Shown: one piece after another, positions 44,107 to 53,129 of the stretch
Position numbering within the stretch: position 1 is the stretch's first letter
Layout of the letters: each line of letters starts with the position of its first letter
Origin: Kordia sp.
GTDB taxonomy: Bacteria; Bacteroidota; Bacteroidia; Flavobacteriales; Flavobacteriaceae
Length of the DNA: 64,000 bases
Assembly (NCBI RefSeq): GCF_022447245.1
Contig: NZ_JAKVBC010000015.1
Coordinates: 53,350-117,349 of the forward strand
Direction: 5' to 3'
The notes under the pieces: model-generated
What the model was told of the DNA's origin: nothing
Databases searched by the model: none
What the model saw: only the letters and a program-made list of their open reading frames with translations
Made by a program: the position numbers and the translations under genes

Positions 44107-45135
44107 ATGATTGAATCTACTGCAAATAGAGAATTAGAACAACAACTAAGACATAAAATAGATACCAAAACAAAACCTATTGGAGCATTGGGACATTTAG
44201 AAACCATTGCTTTTCAATTGGGGAAAATACAAAACACCGTATCACCATCGATTCAAAAACCTTCTATTGTAGTTTTTGCGGCAGATCATGGTATTGCTGC
44301 CGAAGGTGAAGTAAATCCGTATCCACAAGAAGTTACCGCACAAATGGTGTATAATTTTTTGCAAGGTGGTGCAGCAATCAACGTGTTTAGTGTCACAAAC
44401 AATATCAATTTATCTATTGTAGACGCAGGCGTGAATCATAGGTTTGAAGCACATCCAAATTTGTTGCATAAGAAAGTCGCTTTTGGTACAAAAAACTACA
44501 AATATTCGGCAGCGATGACTTCAGTAGAATGTGAATTGGCCATGCAACACGGAAGCGATATCATAGAGAACTTACACAAACAAGGATGTAATAGTGTTGG
44601 TTTTGGTGAAATGGGCATTGGAAATACTTCCGCGGCTTCGTTGTTAATGAGTTATATCACAGGAATTTCGATTGATTATTGTGTGGGAGCAGGAACAGGA
44701 CTCAATACCGCAGGAATTGAAAAAAAGAAACAAGTATTGAACGAAGTTTTTAAAAAACATACGCCTCAAACTCCTTTAGAAGCCTTACAATGTTTTGGCG
44801 GATTTGAAATTGCCATGATGTGTGGAGCCATGTTAAAAGCAGCTTCCTTAAGGATGGTCATTCTTATTGATGGTTTTATCGTGAATGCAGCATTATTAAT
44901 TGCTACTAAGATTGATCGAAACGTGTTGGATTATTGTATATTCTCTCACAGTTCAAACGAGCAAGGACACCAGAAAATACTAGATTATTTACAGGTACAA
45001 CCTTTGCTAAGACTAGGATTGCGTTTGGGAGAAGGAACTGGTGCAGCTTTGGCATTTCCCTTAGTCCAAGCGGCTAGTAACTTTTTAAATAATATGGCAA
45101 GTTTTGAAATTGCCAATGTTTCCGAAAAATCATAA
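44107..45135 (+). CDS. cobT: nicotinate-nucleotide:dimethylbenzimidazole phosphoribosyltransferase
   Basis: The 342-residue protein matches CobT along its length: TKPIGALGHLE, VFAADHGIAAEGEVNPYPQEVTAQM-type residues (AADHGIAAEGV-like), GEMGIGNTSAAS, CVGAGTGLN, LIDGFIVNAALL and the catalytic Glu region LRLGEGTGAALAFP. It activates the lower-ligand base by ribosyl phosphate transfer from nicotinate mononucleotide. No bluB for making dimethylbenzimidazole is present here. It ends directly before the cobS ATG. Confidence 0.93.
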   Translation: MIESTANRELEQQLRHKIDTKTKPIGALGHLETIAFQLGKIQNTVSPSIQKPSIVVFAADHGIAAEGEVNPYPQEVTAQMVYNFLQGGAAINVFSVTNNINLSIVDAGVNHRFEAHPNLLHKKVAFGTKNYKYSAAMTSVECELAMQHGSDIIENLHKQGCNSVGFGEMGIGNTSAASLLMSYITGISIDYCVGAGTGLNTAGIEKKKQVLNEVFKKHTPQTPLEALQCFGGFEIAMMCGAMLKAASLRMVILIDGFIVNAALLIATKIDRNVLDYCIFSHSSNEQGHQKILDYLQVQPLLRLGLRLGEGTGAALAFPLVQAASNFLNNMASFEIANVSEKS

Positions 45136-45900
45136 ATGATCGTAAAACAACTTCATGTTTTTTTTAATGCGTTGGCATTCTTTACGAGAATTCCTAGTCC
45201 GAAATGGGTCGTTTTCTCTAAAGAATACCGTCAAAAAAGCATTGCTTATTTTTCTTTTGTTGGAATTATAGTAGGAGGTTTTGCAGCACTTGTATTTTTT
45301 GGAGCAAACTATATTTTACCAACATCTGTTGCTATTTTGCTAAGCATGGTCGGCAGTATTTATCTCACTGGGGCCTTTCATGAAGATGGTTTTGCAGATG
45401 TTTGTGATGGTTTTGGTGGCGGTTGGAACAAAGAGAAAATCCTACTGATTATGAAAGACTCTCAAATTGGCGCGTTTGGCGCTATTGGGTTGTGTTTACT
45501 TCTGGGATTAAAGTTTGCGAGCTTATATGAAGTACAATCAGAGTTTATTCCCATTGTACTGATTTCTGGTCATGCTGTGAGTCGATTCATGGCAGCTCTG
45601 TTGGTATATCAATTGCCCTATGTTTCTAGTAGTGAAACAAGCAAATCCAAAGATCGAGCTTCTAGAATGTCCAATAAAGCATTAGTCGTAAATATTATTT
45701 GTGGAATAGCTCCTCTATTCTTTTTTGAAAGCTATTTTGTGTTTTTATGTTTAATACCTCCTTTGTTGGGAATGTGGTTTTTAGCCTCAAAATTTAAAAA
45801 ATGGATTGGAGAACAAACAGGCGACTGTGCAGGTGCTACGCAACAATTTTGTGAAGTTGTTTTTTATATGAGTTTATTGGTATTATGGAAATTTATTTAA
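45136..45900 (+). CDS. cobS: adenosylcobinamide-GDP ribazoletransferase
   Basis: The 254-residue inner-membrane protein has the CobS hallmarks ALAFFTRIPSPKW at the start, TGAFHEDGFADVCDGFGGGWNKEKIL with the acidic active-site residues (key motif FHEDGFADVCDG), KDSQIGAFGAIGL and GDCAGATQQFCEV. It joins alpha-ribazole or its phosphate to adenosylcobinamide-GDP, the last assembly step. It starts 0 bp after cobT and overlaps cobC by 16 bp. Confidence 0.93.
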   Translation: MIVKQLHVFFNALAFFTRIPSPKWVVFSKEYRQKSIAYFSFVGIIVGGFAALVFFGANYILPTSVAILLSMVGSIYLTGAFHEDGFADVCDGFGGGWNKEKILLIMKDSQIGAFGAIGLCLLLGLKFASLYEVQSEFIPIVLISGHAVSRFMAALLVYQLPYVSSSETSKSKDRASRMSNKALVVNIICGIAPLFFFESYFVFLCLIPPLLGMWFLASKFKKWIGEQTGDCAGATQQFCEVVFYMSLLVLWKFI

Positions 45901-46403
45901 TACGACATACGACTCCAGCGATTGAAAAAGGAATTTGCTACGGACAAGCAGATATTCCATTGGTAGCAACATTTCAAGAAGAGTTTGACGCTATTCAAAA
46001 GCAACTTCCACAGAAGATAGAAACTGTATATAGCAGTCCGTTACAACGATGTGTACACTTAGCAAAAGAAATTAATCCTGTAATACATACGGATGATCGC
46101 TTAAAAGAGTTAGATTTTGGTGATTGGGAATTACAAGCATGGGACGATATTCCAAGAGCAGAAAGCAACGACTGGATGGAAGATTTTGTCAATGTCGCTC
46201 CACCAAATGGAGAATCGTATGTGGAACTTCAACAACGTGTCTTATCTTTTTATCAGGAATTAGTTGCAAAACCACACAAATCTGTCGTTATTGTTACACA
46301 TGCGGGCGTTATCAGAGCCTTACTTAGTTATTTGCGAAATATACAACTAAAAGATTCTTTTAGTATTCAAGTAACGTATGGAACGGTATTTAAACTTTCT
46401 TAA
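45885..46403 (+). CDS. cobC: alpha-ribazole phosphatase, histidine phosphatase family
   Basis: The 172-residue protein has the phosphoglycerate-mutase-type RHT motif (IRHTTPAIEKGICYGQAD, His8 as phospho-acceptor), YSSPLQRC, LKELDFGDWE and VTHAGVIRALLSY with the second catalytic His. The CYGQ segment is typical of CobC. It removes the phosphate of alpha-ribazole phosphate or adenosylcobalamin phosphate. It overlaps cobS by 16 bp and is the last gene of the operon, followed by a strong terminator at 46544. Confidence 0.9.
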   Translation: MEIYLIRHTTPAIEKGICYGQADIPLVATFQEEFDAIQKQLPQKIETVYSSPLQRCVHLAKEINPVIHTDDRLKELDFGDWELQAWDDIPRAESNDWMEDFVNVAPPNGESYVELQQRVLSFYQELVAKPHKSVVIVTHAGVIRALLSYLRNIQLKDSFSIQVTYGTVFKLS

Positions 46404-46543
46404 AATATTGTAGGGTTAGCAACTTAGGTATTTACTACCATAGCGTATTCTTTCATAAACAAAGTAATATTCCTTAAATCTTCAATCAAAAAGTTCGAAC
46501 TTTGAAAGCTCGCGGTCACAACAGCACTATAACAAATAGTGAA

Positions 46544-46577
46544 AAAACCTTGCAAACTATATGATTTGCAAGGTTTT
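46544..46577 (+). terminator. terminator of the cobU-cobC operon
   Basis: AAAACCTTGCAAA and TTTGCAAGGTTTT form a perfect 13-bp stem with an 8-nt loop. The T-rich right arm makes it a likely bidirectional terminator. Confidence 0.85.
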
Positions 46578-46635
46578 GTAGTTTTTACACCCTAATAAAA
46601 TTTGCTATTATTTCGCATATTTTAGGTTCGCAAAT

Positions 46636-46671
46636 CGGTCAGCATTTCAAAAGCAAAAAAAATGCTAACCG
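46636..46671 (+). repeat. inverted repeat upstream of the decayed integrase
   Basis: CGGTCAGCATTT pairs with AAATGCTAACCG (one G-U) around a 12-nt loop. It lies 80 bp before the integrase relic, where integrases of this type often have their own attachment or arm-binding sites. The rest of the 46404-46752 gap also holds a perfect palindrome AAAGTTCGAACTTT near 46491-46504. Confidence 0.35.
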
Positions 46672-46752
46672 AATAAGGGGCTAAGTAACTGTATTTCAAT
46701 AGTTTTGATTTGATTTTCGTTTTAATTATTGTTTAATTTAAAGACAACAACT

Positions 46753-48001
46753 ATGAGAACACAATCTTCTTTCGCTCTTTTGTTTTGGATAGAAGCACCA
46801 AGAACAAAAGACAATCAAGGTATGGTTTATGCACGAGTTACCGTTAACAGAAAACGAGTTAACATAAGCCTTAAACGAAAAGTAAACATTTCCGATTGGG
46901 ATTCTACTTCAGGAAAAGTGTAAGGCAATAATCAACAAGCCAAATTATTCAACAAGTATCTGCAGCAAGTTCGTAATAAAGTGTACGAAGCTTACGAAGA
47001 GCTTGTAATGGAAAAGAAGCTTATCACTGCCCAAGCAATCAAATCAAGATTTTTAGGTGAAGATGGTCAACATAAAAGTATGTTAGAGCTGTTTGAGTAT
47101 CACAATGAGATAATGGAAAAAGAACTTCATAAAGATACTATGAAACACTATCGTACAACTCAAAGATATTTAAAATGTTTATGTCCGAGAAGCACAAAAC
47201 AAATGATGTGTTTCTAGATGCTTTAAACTACGCATTTATAGTAGATTTCGAACACTTTTTAAAAGCCTACCAACCAAACGACCACCAAAGAAAGATAAAC
47301 AACAATACAGCTATGAAACACCTTCAAAGGTTTCGTAAAATGGTAACAATTGCGTATCATTTAGAATGGATAAATAAAGACACTTTTGTACGTTTTAAAT
47401 CATCTTTCGAGAAAAAGGAAAGAGAATTTTTATCAGAGCAAGAATTAAAAAACTTAGAAGAATTTCACAGCGATATAGAAAGAATAAATGTTGTTAAGGA
47501 CTATTTGTATTCAGTTGTTATACAGGTATTTCGTTTATAGATATGAATAAACTAACTAGAGAGAATATTGTAAAGGGAATTGATGGTAACGATTGGATAA
47601 TCACAAAAAGACAGAAAACAAAAACATCTGTCAAAATTCCACTATTAGAAAAAGCAAAAGAACTTATCTATAAATATGAAAATCATCCAAGAGTAATTTC
47701 ATCTAATAGTTTATTTCCTGTGCTTTCAAATCAAAAAATAAATAGTTACTTAAAAGAAATAGCCAATTTATGTGGTATTAAAAAGAATCTAACCTTTCAT
47801 ATGGCTAGACATACATTTGTTACTACAATTACATTAAGTAATGGTGTTCCAATAGAAACAGTTTCAAAACTTTTAGGTCATACTAAAATTGCTACAACTC
47901 AAATTTATGCTAGAGTAATAGAACGCAAGGTTAATGAAGATATGAATGTTTTAAAAAATAAATTGTCTAGCGCTAATACTAAAAACAGAAAAGCAAACTA
48001 A
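46753..48001 (+). pseudogene. decayed tyrosine recombinase (Bacteroidota integrase type)
   Basis: Four open segments in series make up one integrase of about 410 residues. The N-terminal arm-binding part (ARVTVNRKRVNISLKRKV) is cut by an in-frame TAA at 46921. The core-binding domain changes frame near 47175 (YLK then MFMSEKHKTNDVF), and again near 47520, after which CYTGISFIDMNKLTREN continues. The catalytic end retains HMARHTFVTTITLS (HxxR), KLLGHTKIATTQIYARV (GH and the Tyr nucleophile). With one nonsense and two frameshift lesions it cannot be active. It lies between the cobalamin block and the redox block, and its 3' end meets the convergent LysR gene by 4 bp. Confidence 0.85.
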
Positions 48002-48843
48002 ACACTCAAAAAACATTTTAATTCTTTAGAAGTATTATCTGTTTTCCAAACGGAAATAATATTGCGTTTAAATTCTTTATCAACCAGAGGCACATATACA
48101 ACAGTATCAGAATGTGTCTTTGGTTTAGCCATAAGAGAGATACCTAAATTTGAGCCTACCAGTGAAGTAAGCATATCACTATGATTAGCTTTAAATACTA
48201 CATTTAGATTTAAATTCTGTTGCTCAAACGCCTCTAAAACTTGTTTATTAAGCACACAATTTCCGTGTTCTATAAAAGGTAGATTATTGAGTTCTTCAAG
48301 TTTTAGTTGACTTTTATTATTAAGCTCATGTGTCTTACACAGCATAACATCAAGCTTTTCTTCGTAAACAAATTGTTTTGAAAACAAGCTATCATCTATT
48401 AGTTCATCTTGAATAAAGATGATGTCCAATTCTTGTTTTTTTAGACGCTCAAGCAATTCGTTTTGATTATCCTCTATAAGCTCAAAATTATAAGCTTCAT
48501 AGAGTTCTTTAAATTTTTTCAAAACTGGTACAACAGCATCAGTATGATGAATTGTATTAAGCAATCCTATCTTCAAAGTTTTGTTACTATTCTCTTTAAA
48601 TGAAACCTCAACATTGTTCCATAATGCTAGTAATTCTTTTGCCTTTGGCAGCAAAATCTCACCTTGTTTAGTCAGGTTAACATTTCGCTTGTCCCTATAA
48701 AAAAGCTTACAATCTAATTCTTGCTCTAACTTTTTAATTCCTGCTGAGAATGTCGACTGTACGACAAAGTTCTTTTCAGCAGCCTTTGTAAAATTTTTAT
48801 ACTCTGCTAGAGTCACGAAATATCTAATAAACTGAAGATTCAT
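47998..48843 (-). CDS. LysR-type transcriptional regulator
   Basis: The 281-residue protein has the LysR winged-helix start (MNLQFIRYFVTLAEYKNFTKAAEKNF, key motif FVTLAEYKNFTKAAE, then QSTFSAGIKKLEQEL and LFYRDKRNVNLTKQGE) and a two-lobe effector domain to the end. It is divergent from the monooxygenase gene at 48966. The 122-bp gap contains a 24-bp palindrome that recurs before two other genes of the block, so it probably regulates all three promoters. Several LysR proteins sense quinones or peroxides; the ligand here is unknown. Confidence 0.9.
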   Translation of the reverse strand: MNLQFIRYFVTLAEYKNFTKAAEKNFVVQSTFSAGIKKLEQELDCKLFYRDKRNVNLTKQGEILLPKAKELLALWNNVEVSFKENSNKTLKIGLLNTIHHTDAVVPVLKKFKELYEAYNFELIEDNQNELLERLKKQELDIIFIQDELIDDSLFSKQFVYEEKLDVMLCKTHELNNKSQLKLEELNNLPFIEHGNCVLNKQVLEAFEQQNLNLNVVFKANHSDMLTSLVGSNLGISLMAKPKTHSDTVVYVPLVDKEFKRNIISVWKTDNTSKELKCFLSV

Positions 48844-48882
48844 AATCCAAATATTTCCTGCAAAGATATTAATAAATCGTAA

Positions 48883-48943
48883 TAATCGATTTATTTCATC
48901 TAAAAATTCTGTTTTTTAGATAAATAAAGTCGTCGTTACTTTG
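48883..48943 (+). promoter_or_regulatory. promoter with shared palindromic operator, copy 1
   Basis: The operator at 48898-48921 has arms ATCTAAAAA and TTTTTTAGAT around TTCTG, preceded by ATCGATTTATT. The -7-like element TTACTTTG is at 48936-48943, 15 bp after the operator. It lies between the divergent LysR gene and the monooxygenase gene. The same arrangement recurs at 52413 and 60167. Confidence 0.7.
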
Positions 48944-48965
48944 TACTAACAAAATTATAAACGAC

Positions 48966-49265
48966 ATGAAAAAACAATTTTTTGTAGTTGCAGAACTAAT
49001 TGCACAAGAAGGAAAATTTGAAGAATTAAAACAAATCTTTGAAGAATTAGCAGAAGAAACAAGAAAGGAAAAAGGAGCTGTAGAGTACCTTTTTATAGAA
49101 GACCAGTCTAAACCAAACACACTTCTTTCTATAGAGAAATGGGAAAACACTGATGAAGAGGCAAAACACTGGGAAACACCTCATTTACAGAAAGCATTAA
49201 CAAATGCAGATAGAATTATGGTAAACAACAGAGCTATAATACATAAAGGATTCAAAATTATATAA
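48966..49265 (+). CDS. ABM-fold monooxygenase (YgiN-like)
   Basis: The 99-residue protein has the antibiotic-biosynthesis-monooxygenase fold pattern: a first strand FFVVAELIAQEGKFEELKQIF, the conserved ETRKEKGAVEYLFIED (Glu and Gly at the strand turn), FSIEKWEN-like LSIEKWENTDEEAKHWETPH with the typical W and H, and a final helix and strand. Relatives such as YgiN act on quinols. It is first in a LysR-linked operon with an SDR, so a cytoplasmic role in quinone or aromatic detoxification is likely but inferred from context. Confidence 0.85.
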   Translation: MKKQFFVVAELIAQEGKFEELKQIFEELAEETRKEKGAVEYLFIEDQSKPNTLLSIEKWENTDEEAKHWETPHLQKALTNADRIMVNNRAIIHKGFKII

Positions 49266-49277
49266 AAATAGAAAACA

Positions 49278-50087
49278 ATGAGTAAAACAATATTAATTAC
49301 AGGAGCTGGTTCAGGACTTGGTGAAGGTGCCGCTTTCGGATTAGCAAAATTAGGTCATAAAGTAATTGCTACAGTTGAAAACTGGCCACAAAGAACATAT
49401 CTTTTAAATAAAGCTAAAGAAGAAAATGTAGATATAATTATTGAGAAACTAGATTATTTAAATGATGATGATATAGACACTATCGTTAGAAAGTATGGAG
49501 ACCAAGTAGATATCATAAATCTAAATGCAGCGACTGGAGAAACTGGACCAGTAGCAGAAATTCCAGTAAAACGAATTAAAAATGTGTTCGAGGTAAACGT
49601 CTTTAAAACCATCGAAATAGCACAACGTTTTGCTAAGCTCTTTGTAGAAAAGGAAAAAGGTAAAATTATATTTACGTCATCAATAGCTGGATTTTTTACA
49701 TTCGAATTTTTAGGACCTTACGTAGCATCTAAACACGCCTTAGAAGGCTTAGTGCAAACAATGCAAATTGAATTAGAAGGCACAGGAGTAACTGTTGCTA
49801 CAATTAATCCTGGACCATTTAGTACAGGATTTAATCATAGAATGTACGATACTGTTGACCAATGGTTTGACCCTAAAGCTAATTTTTCTAATTCAGATGC
49901 AATAAAGAAAGTGCAAGAACTTTTTGCCACAGGAGATATAGAGTTTGCCCCACAAGGAATGATTGATTATATGATTGAAAAAATTCCTGCAGATAAACAC
50001 AAATTTAGAAACGTATACCCTGATGATGTGCTTAAAGATGTCAACGATTATCAAGCATTATTATGGGAAAAAGAAGTAGGTGAATAA
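49278..50087 (+). CDS. short-chain dehydrogenase/reductase
   Basis: The 269-residue protein is a classical SDR: cofactor motif TGAGSGLGEG at residues 8-17, LNAATG in place of NNAG, the catalytic serine in FTSSIAG and YVASK (Tyr-x-x-x-Lys), then NPGPFSTGF. It reduces or oxidises a carbonyl or alcohol with NAD(P)H. It starts 12 bp after the monooxygenase gene and is followed by a terminator, so these two genes form one operon under the first copy of the shared operator. Confidence 0.9.
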   Translation: MSKTILITGAGSGLGEGAAFGLAKLGHKVIATVENWPQRTYLLNKAKEENVDIIIEKLDYLNDDDIDTIVRKYGDQVDIINLNAATGETGPVAEIPVKRIKNVFEVNVFKTIEIAQRFAKLFVEKEKGKIIFTSSIAGFFTFEFLGPYVASKHALEGLVQTMQIELEGTGVTVATINPGPFSTGFNHRMYDTVDQWFDPKANFSNSDAIKKVQELFATGDIEFAPQGMIDYMIEKIPADKHKFRNVYPDDVLKDVNDYQALLWEKEVGE

Positions 50088-50111
50088 CCTTTTTATCTAA
50101 TGTCAAATTAC

Positions 50112-50145
50112 AAATACTCGGTTAACTTCAATTTACCGAGTATTT
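50112..50145 (+). terminator. terminator after the SDR gene
   Basis: AAATACTCGGT pairs with ACCGAGTATTT across a 12-nt loop and is followed by T residues. Confidence 0.85.
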
Positions 50146-50158
50146 TTGTTTTAGTATA

Positions 50159-52363
50159 ATGTACAAATCAATCACATCCTCTCAGTTACAAGCATCGTTT
50201 CGTTACTTTAGAAGTCACGATTTTTTGCGCTCATTAGCTATGACTTTACTTATGGTAAGCTCTGGTTATCTACTTTCTATAATAGGCTTAAACCAATGGA
50301 TAGCAGGTACATGTATTGGTATTTTACTTTTAAATTTCAACGATATACAAGGTAGTTTTACTTATCGTTTAAAGGCGATGATTTTTAACTCATTTTTAAA
50401 TGCAATTATAGTTATTGTTATTAATGTTTTACAGTTTTCATTGCCCTTAGTTTTAGTATCTATAGCAGTAATATCTTTCACCTTATATCTATTAGCAGTG
50501 TTTGGTAAACGTGGTGAGGTTTTTGCGTTTTCAGCTTCGTTGGGAGTAGTTTTAAGTCTTGTGAGGCAATACCAAGGAGTAGATTTAATATACTATGCTA
50601 TTGCAGTTTTATCAGGTGGACTTCTCTATACTATTGTATCCTCTGTTTATCATTTATTAACAAGAAAAAGACAAATAAATGAGCAACTTGGTGAATTAGC
50701 AAAACTTACTTCTGATTATTTAGAACATCGAATTTTACTTGCAAAACAATCAAATTTTAAAGAAGAGGTAAATCAAAAATTACTCGACTTACAAGTAGCT
50801 ATTATTGAGAAACAAGAAAAAATAGGAACATTAATACTATCGGATAGTAAAATAAATCATCATAATAGTTCTCGTAATAGGCAAATGTTTTTACTTAAAG
50901 AACTCATTGATATTATGGAATTAGCAGTCGCTAATCCATCTAATCTTGCTAAAATTAAATCACTTCCAGATGTTACCTCTCAAACATTTGAATCATTTTT
51001 AGAGCTTGCAGAACAAATAGCACAAAGACTAGTAGGAATTGCTCAAGAATTAAGAAGCTTTAAAATAAACACTATAGATTCTAAACCGATAGAGTACTTT
51101 AAAACTGAAGATACTATTCAAAATTATTTGAATGAAATAGGATTACCTAGAGCACGCGAAGGTGTCTTGCTAATGACTAATTTACTCGATTACTACAAAT
51201 TACAAATAAACCGCTTGGTAGCTATCGAAACTATGATAGGTACACCAAATAGTCATAATGAGCTTGCCTTGTCACATTTTCAGCAGACTCAGTTTTTAAA
51301 AAATGAAGTTTATAGTTTAAAACAGTTAAGAGCTAATTTAACTATAAAATCACCAGTATTCAGACAAGCTGCTCGTATGTCTATGGCATTGGTTATGGGA
51401 TATCTAGTTGGTTATGTATTAAATGTTGAGAAAGTGTACTTGATAATGCTAACCATATTGATAGTGCTACGTTTTAGCTATGGTATAACATTAAAAAGAG
51501 CTAAAATGAGAGTTTTAGGAACAAGTATTGGTGCACTTTTAGCACTATTATTAGTTCAGTTTTCTACTTCAATACCGTATTTCGTCTTATTGGCAGCCTT
51601 GGGTATGGTGTTTTCTTTTTCATTACTAGAAAGAAACTATATGTTGGCATCATTGGCAATAACCATTTGTGTTGTCTTTGCATTTGGTTTGATAGACCCA
51701 AATGTATACTCGGTAATTCAGTTTAGATTTATTGATACACTCATAGGTTCATTGGTTTCTATATTAGTAGCTTATTCAATTTTTCCGTTTTGGGAAGTTT
51801 ACTCATTAAAGAAAAATATTTTTAAAGCACTCACAGCAAATCAACTGTTTTTGCAAAATATATTAGTGTCAAATCAAAACGACACTCAATATAGGTTGAA
51901 ACGTAAATCAGCATTTCTTAATAGTAGCATATTAAATGCTAATTTTCAACGATATAAACAAGACCCACATCACAAACAAAAAAAATCAAATGTACCTTAT
52001 GATTTAGTTACGTTAAATCATACACTTGTTGCTACAGTTACTAATTTGGGGAATTATTTGAAAGAACGTAGTATTCCAAAAATTGAGATGCTTCTAGTAG
52101 ATATCTCAGTAGATTTAGACAACAATTTTAAGTCTATTTTAGCTTCAATAGACCATCAAGAAAACACACAACCATATTTAAAACTTCAACAATATTGGGA
52201 AAGACTAGAAACAAAGCGTAATAAAGAATATAACGCTGGTCAAATTATTATTGAACCAGAGTTCAAACAAGAATTACAAGATGTGCAAATGATTCAAAAC
52301 GAAATCGAACGCATTAAAATGCTTTTACGGTCTATTAGAAATATTATAACTACTTCATTTTAA
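50159..52363 (+). CDS. FUSC/YccS-type inner-membrane protein
   Basis: The 734-residue protein has two clusters of five to six membrane helices (about residues 25-170 and 405-540) and long cytoplasmic regions after each, the layout of YccS/FUSC proteins related to aromatic-acid exporters (AaeB). The second cluster begins FRQAARMSMALVMGYLVGY and includes KRAKMRVLGTSIGALLALLL with the conserved Arg and Gly. Such proteins are thought to export aromatic acids or related compounds. It starts 14 bp after the terminator of the SDR gene, and no clear promoter was found. Confidence 0.82.
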   Translation: MYKSITSSQLQASFRYFRSHDFLRSLAMTLLMVSSGYLLSIIGLNQWIAGTCIGILLLNFNDIQGSFTYRLKAMIFNSFLNAIIVIVINVLQFSLPLVLVSIAVISFTLYLLAVFGKRGEVFAFSASLGVVLSLVRQYQGVDLIYYAIAVLSGGLLYTIVSSVYHLLTRKRQINEQLGELAKLTSDYLEHRILLAKQSNFKEEVNQKLLDLQVAIIEKQEKIGTLILSDSKINHHNSSRNRQMFLLKELIDIMELAVANPSNLAKIKSLPDVTSQTFESFLELAEQIAQRLVGIAQELRSFKINTIDSKPIEYFKTEDTIQNYLNEIGLPRAREGVLLMTNLLDYYKLQINRLVAIETMIGTPNSHNELALSHFQQTQFLKNEVYSLKQLRANLTIKSPVFRQAARMSMALVMGYLVGYVLNVEKVYLIMLTILIVLRFSYGITLKRAKMRVLGTSIGALLALLLVQFSTSIPYFVLLAALGMVFSFSLLERNYMLASLAITICVVFAFGLIDPNVYSVIQFRFIDTLIGSLVSILVAYSIFPFWEVYSLKKNIFKALTANQLFLQNILVSNQNDTQYRLKRKSAFLNSSILNANFQRYKQDPHHKQKKSNVPYDLVTLNHTLVATVTNLGNYLKERSIPKIEMLLVDISVDLDNNFKSILASIDHQENTQPYLKLQQYWERLETKRNKEYNAGQIIIEPEFKQELQDVQMIQNEIERIKMLLRSIRNIITTSF

Positions 52364-52398
52364 ATATGTTTCATTTTTAAATTATATAAAATCTAATT

Positions 52399-52458
52399 TA
52401 TCGATTATTAACATCTAAAAAATCTGTTTCCTAGATTTATATGTTCGCCGTTACTTTG
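52399..52458 (+). promoter_or_regulatory. promoter with shared palindromic operator, copy 2
   Basis: The operator at 52413-52436 has arms ATCTAAAAAA and TTTCCTAGAT around TCTG, preceded by TTATCGATTATTAA. The -7-like element TTACTTTG is at 52451-52458, at the same 15-bp distance as in copy 1, and 28 bp before the quinone reductase ATG. Confidence 0.7.
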
Positions 52459-52485
52459 CATTGTAAATAAAAAACAATAGCAGAG

Positions 52486-53100
52486 ATGAAACATATACAT
52501 TTAGTTAACGGACACGAATACTACGAGTTTGCTCAGGGAAAATACAATCAAACATTATTTGATGTACACGAAAGAGTATTAGGTAAACACTTCAAATTAA
52601 CCAAGACAATTATCAATGATGGTTATGATATCGCTCAAGAACAAGAAAATTTCAAAAATGCAGATTTAGTCATTTTTCAATTTCCTATTTACTGGTTTAG
52701 TGCACCAGCATTATTTAAAAAATATATGGATGAAGTTTATGCTTATGGTGTATTCTTTGGTATGGGAAGCGAATCTAACAATTCAGACAAACCTCAAAAA
52801 TATGGCTTTAGTAATGGTCTAATGAATGGTAAAAGGTACATGCTTTCTATCACCACAAATGCACCTGAAGAAGCTTATGGTGACCCTGATGGTTTCTTCG
52901 AAGGAAAAGATTTAGAAGAATTCTTATTTAATATCCATTAAACACATCAATTCTGTGGTATGGAACCTCTTAAAAGTTTTGCGGCCAATAATGTCATAAA
53001 AGAACCGCAACCAGAACAACACATCAAAGAGTTAGAAAAGCACTTAGATGTAACAATTGTAGAACCTTTTTCAGTTTGGGGCTCAAGCTGTAACAAATAA
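52486..53100 (+). pseudogene. flavodoxin-fold NAD(P)H:quinone reductase with an in-frame TAA
   Basis: Residues 1-151 read as a NQO/MdaB-type reductase (HLVNGHEYYEFAQGKYNQ, VIFQFPIYWFSAPALFKKYMDEV, SITTNAPEEAYGDPDGFF). A TAA at 52939-52941 follows FLFNIH, after which the same frame continues as THQFCGMEPLKSFAANNV through to a normal TAA at 53098, for 205 codons in all, close to the length of its intact relative at 55945 (197 residues). The lesion is one nonsense codon with no frameshift. The truncated product would lose the last quarter of the flavodoxin fold. It is first in the operon after operator copy 2. Confidence 0.7.
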
Positions 53101-53129
53101 ATATAAATAATTACATAAATTAAATCAAA

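Noticed and set aside
17244..52941. Idea that TAA is read as a sense codon in this organism, from three lone in-frame TAA codons
   Set aside because: TAA ends many intact, tightly packed genes in the window (for example ccsBA's neighbours, cobT and cobU), so reassignment is excluded. The three cases are better seen as nonsense mutations.
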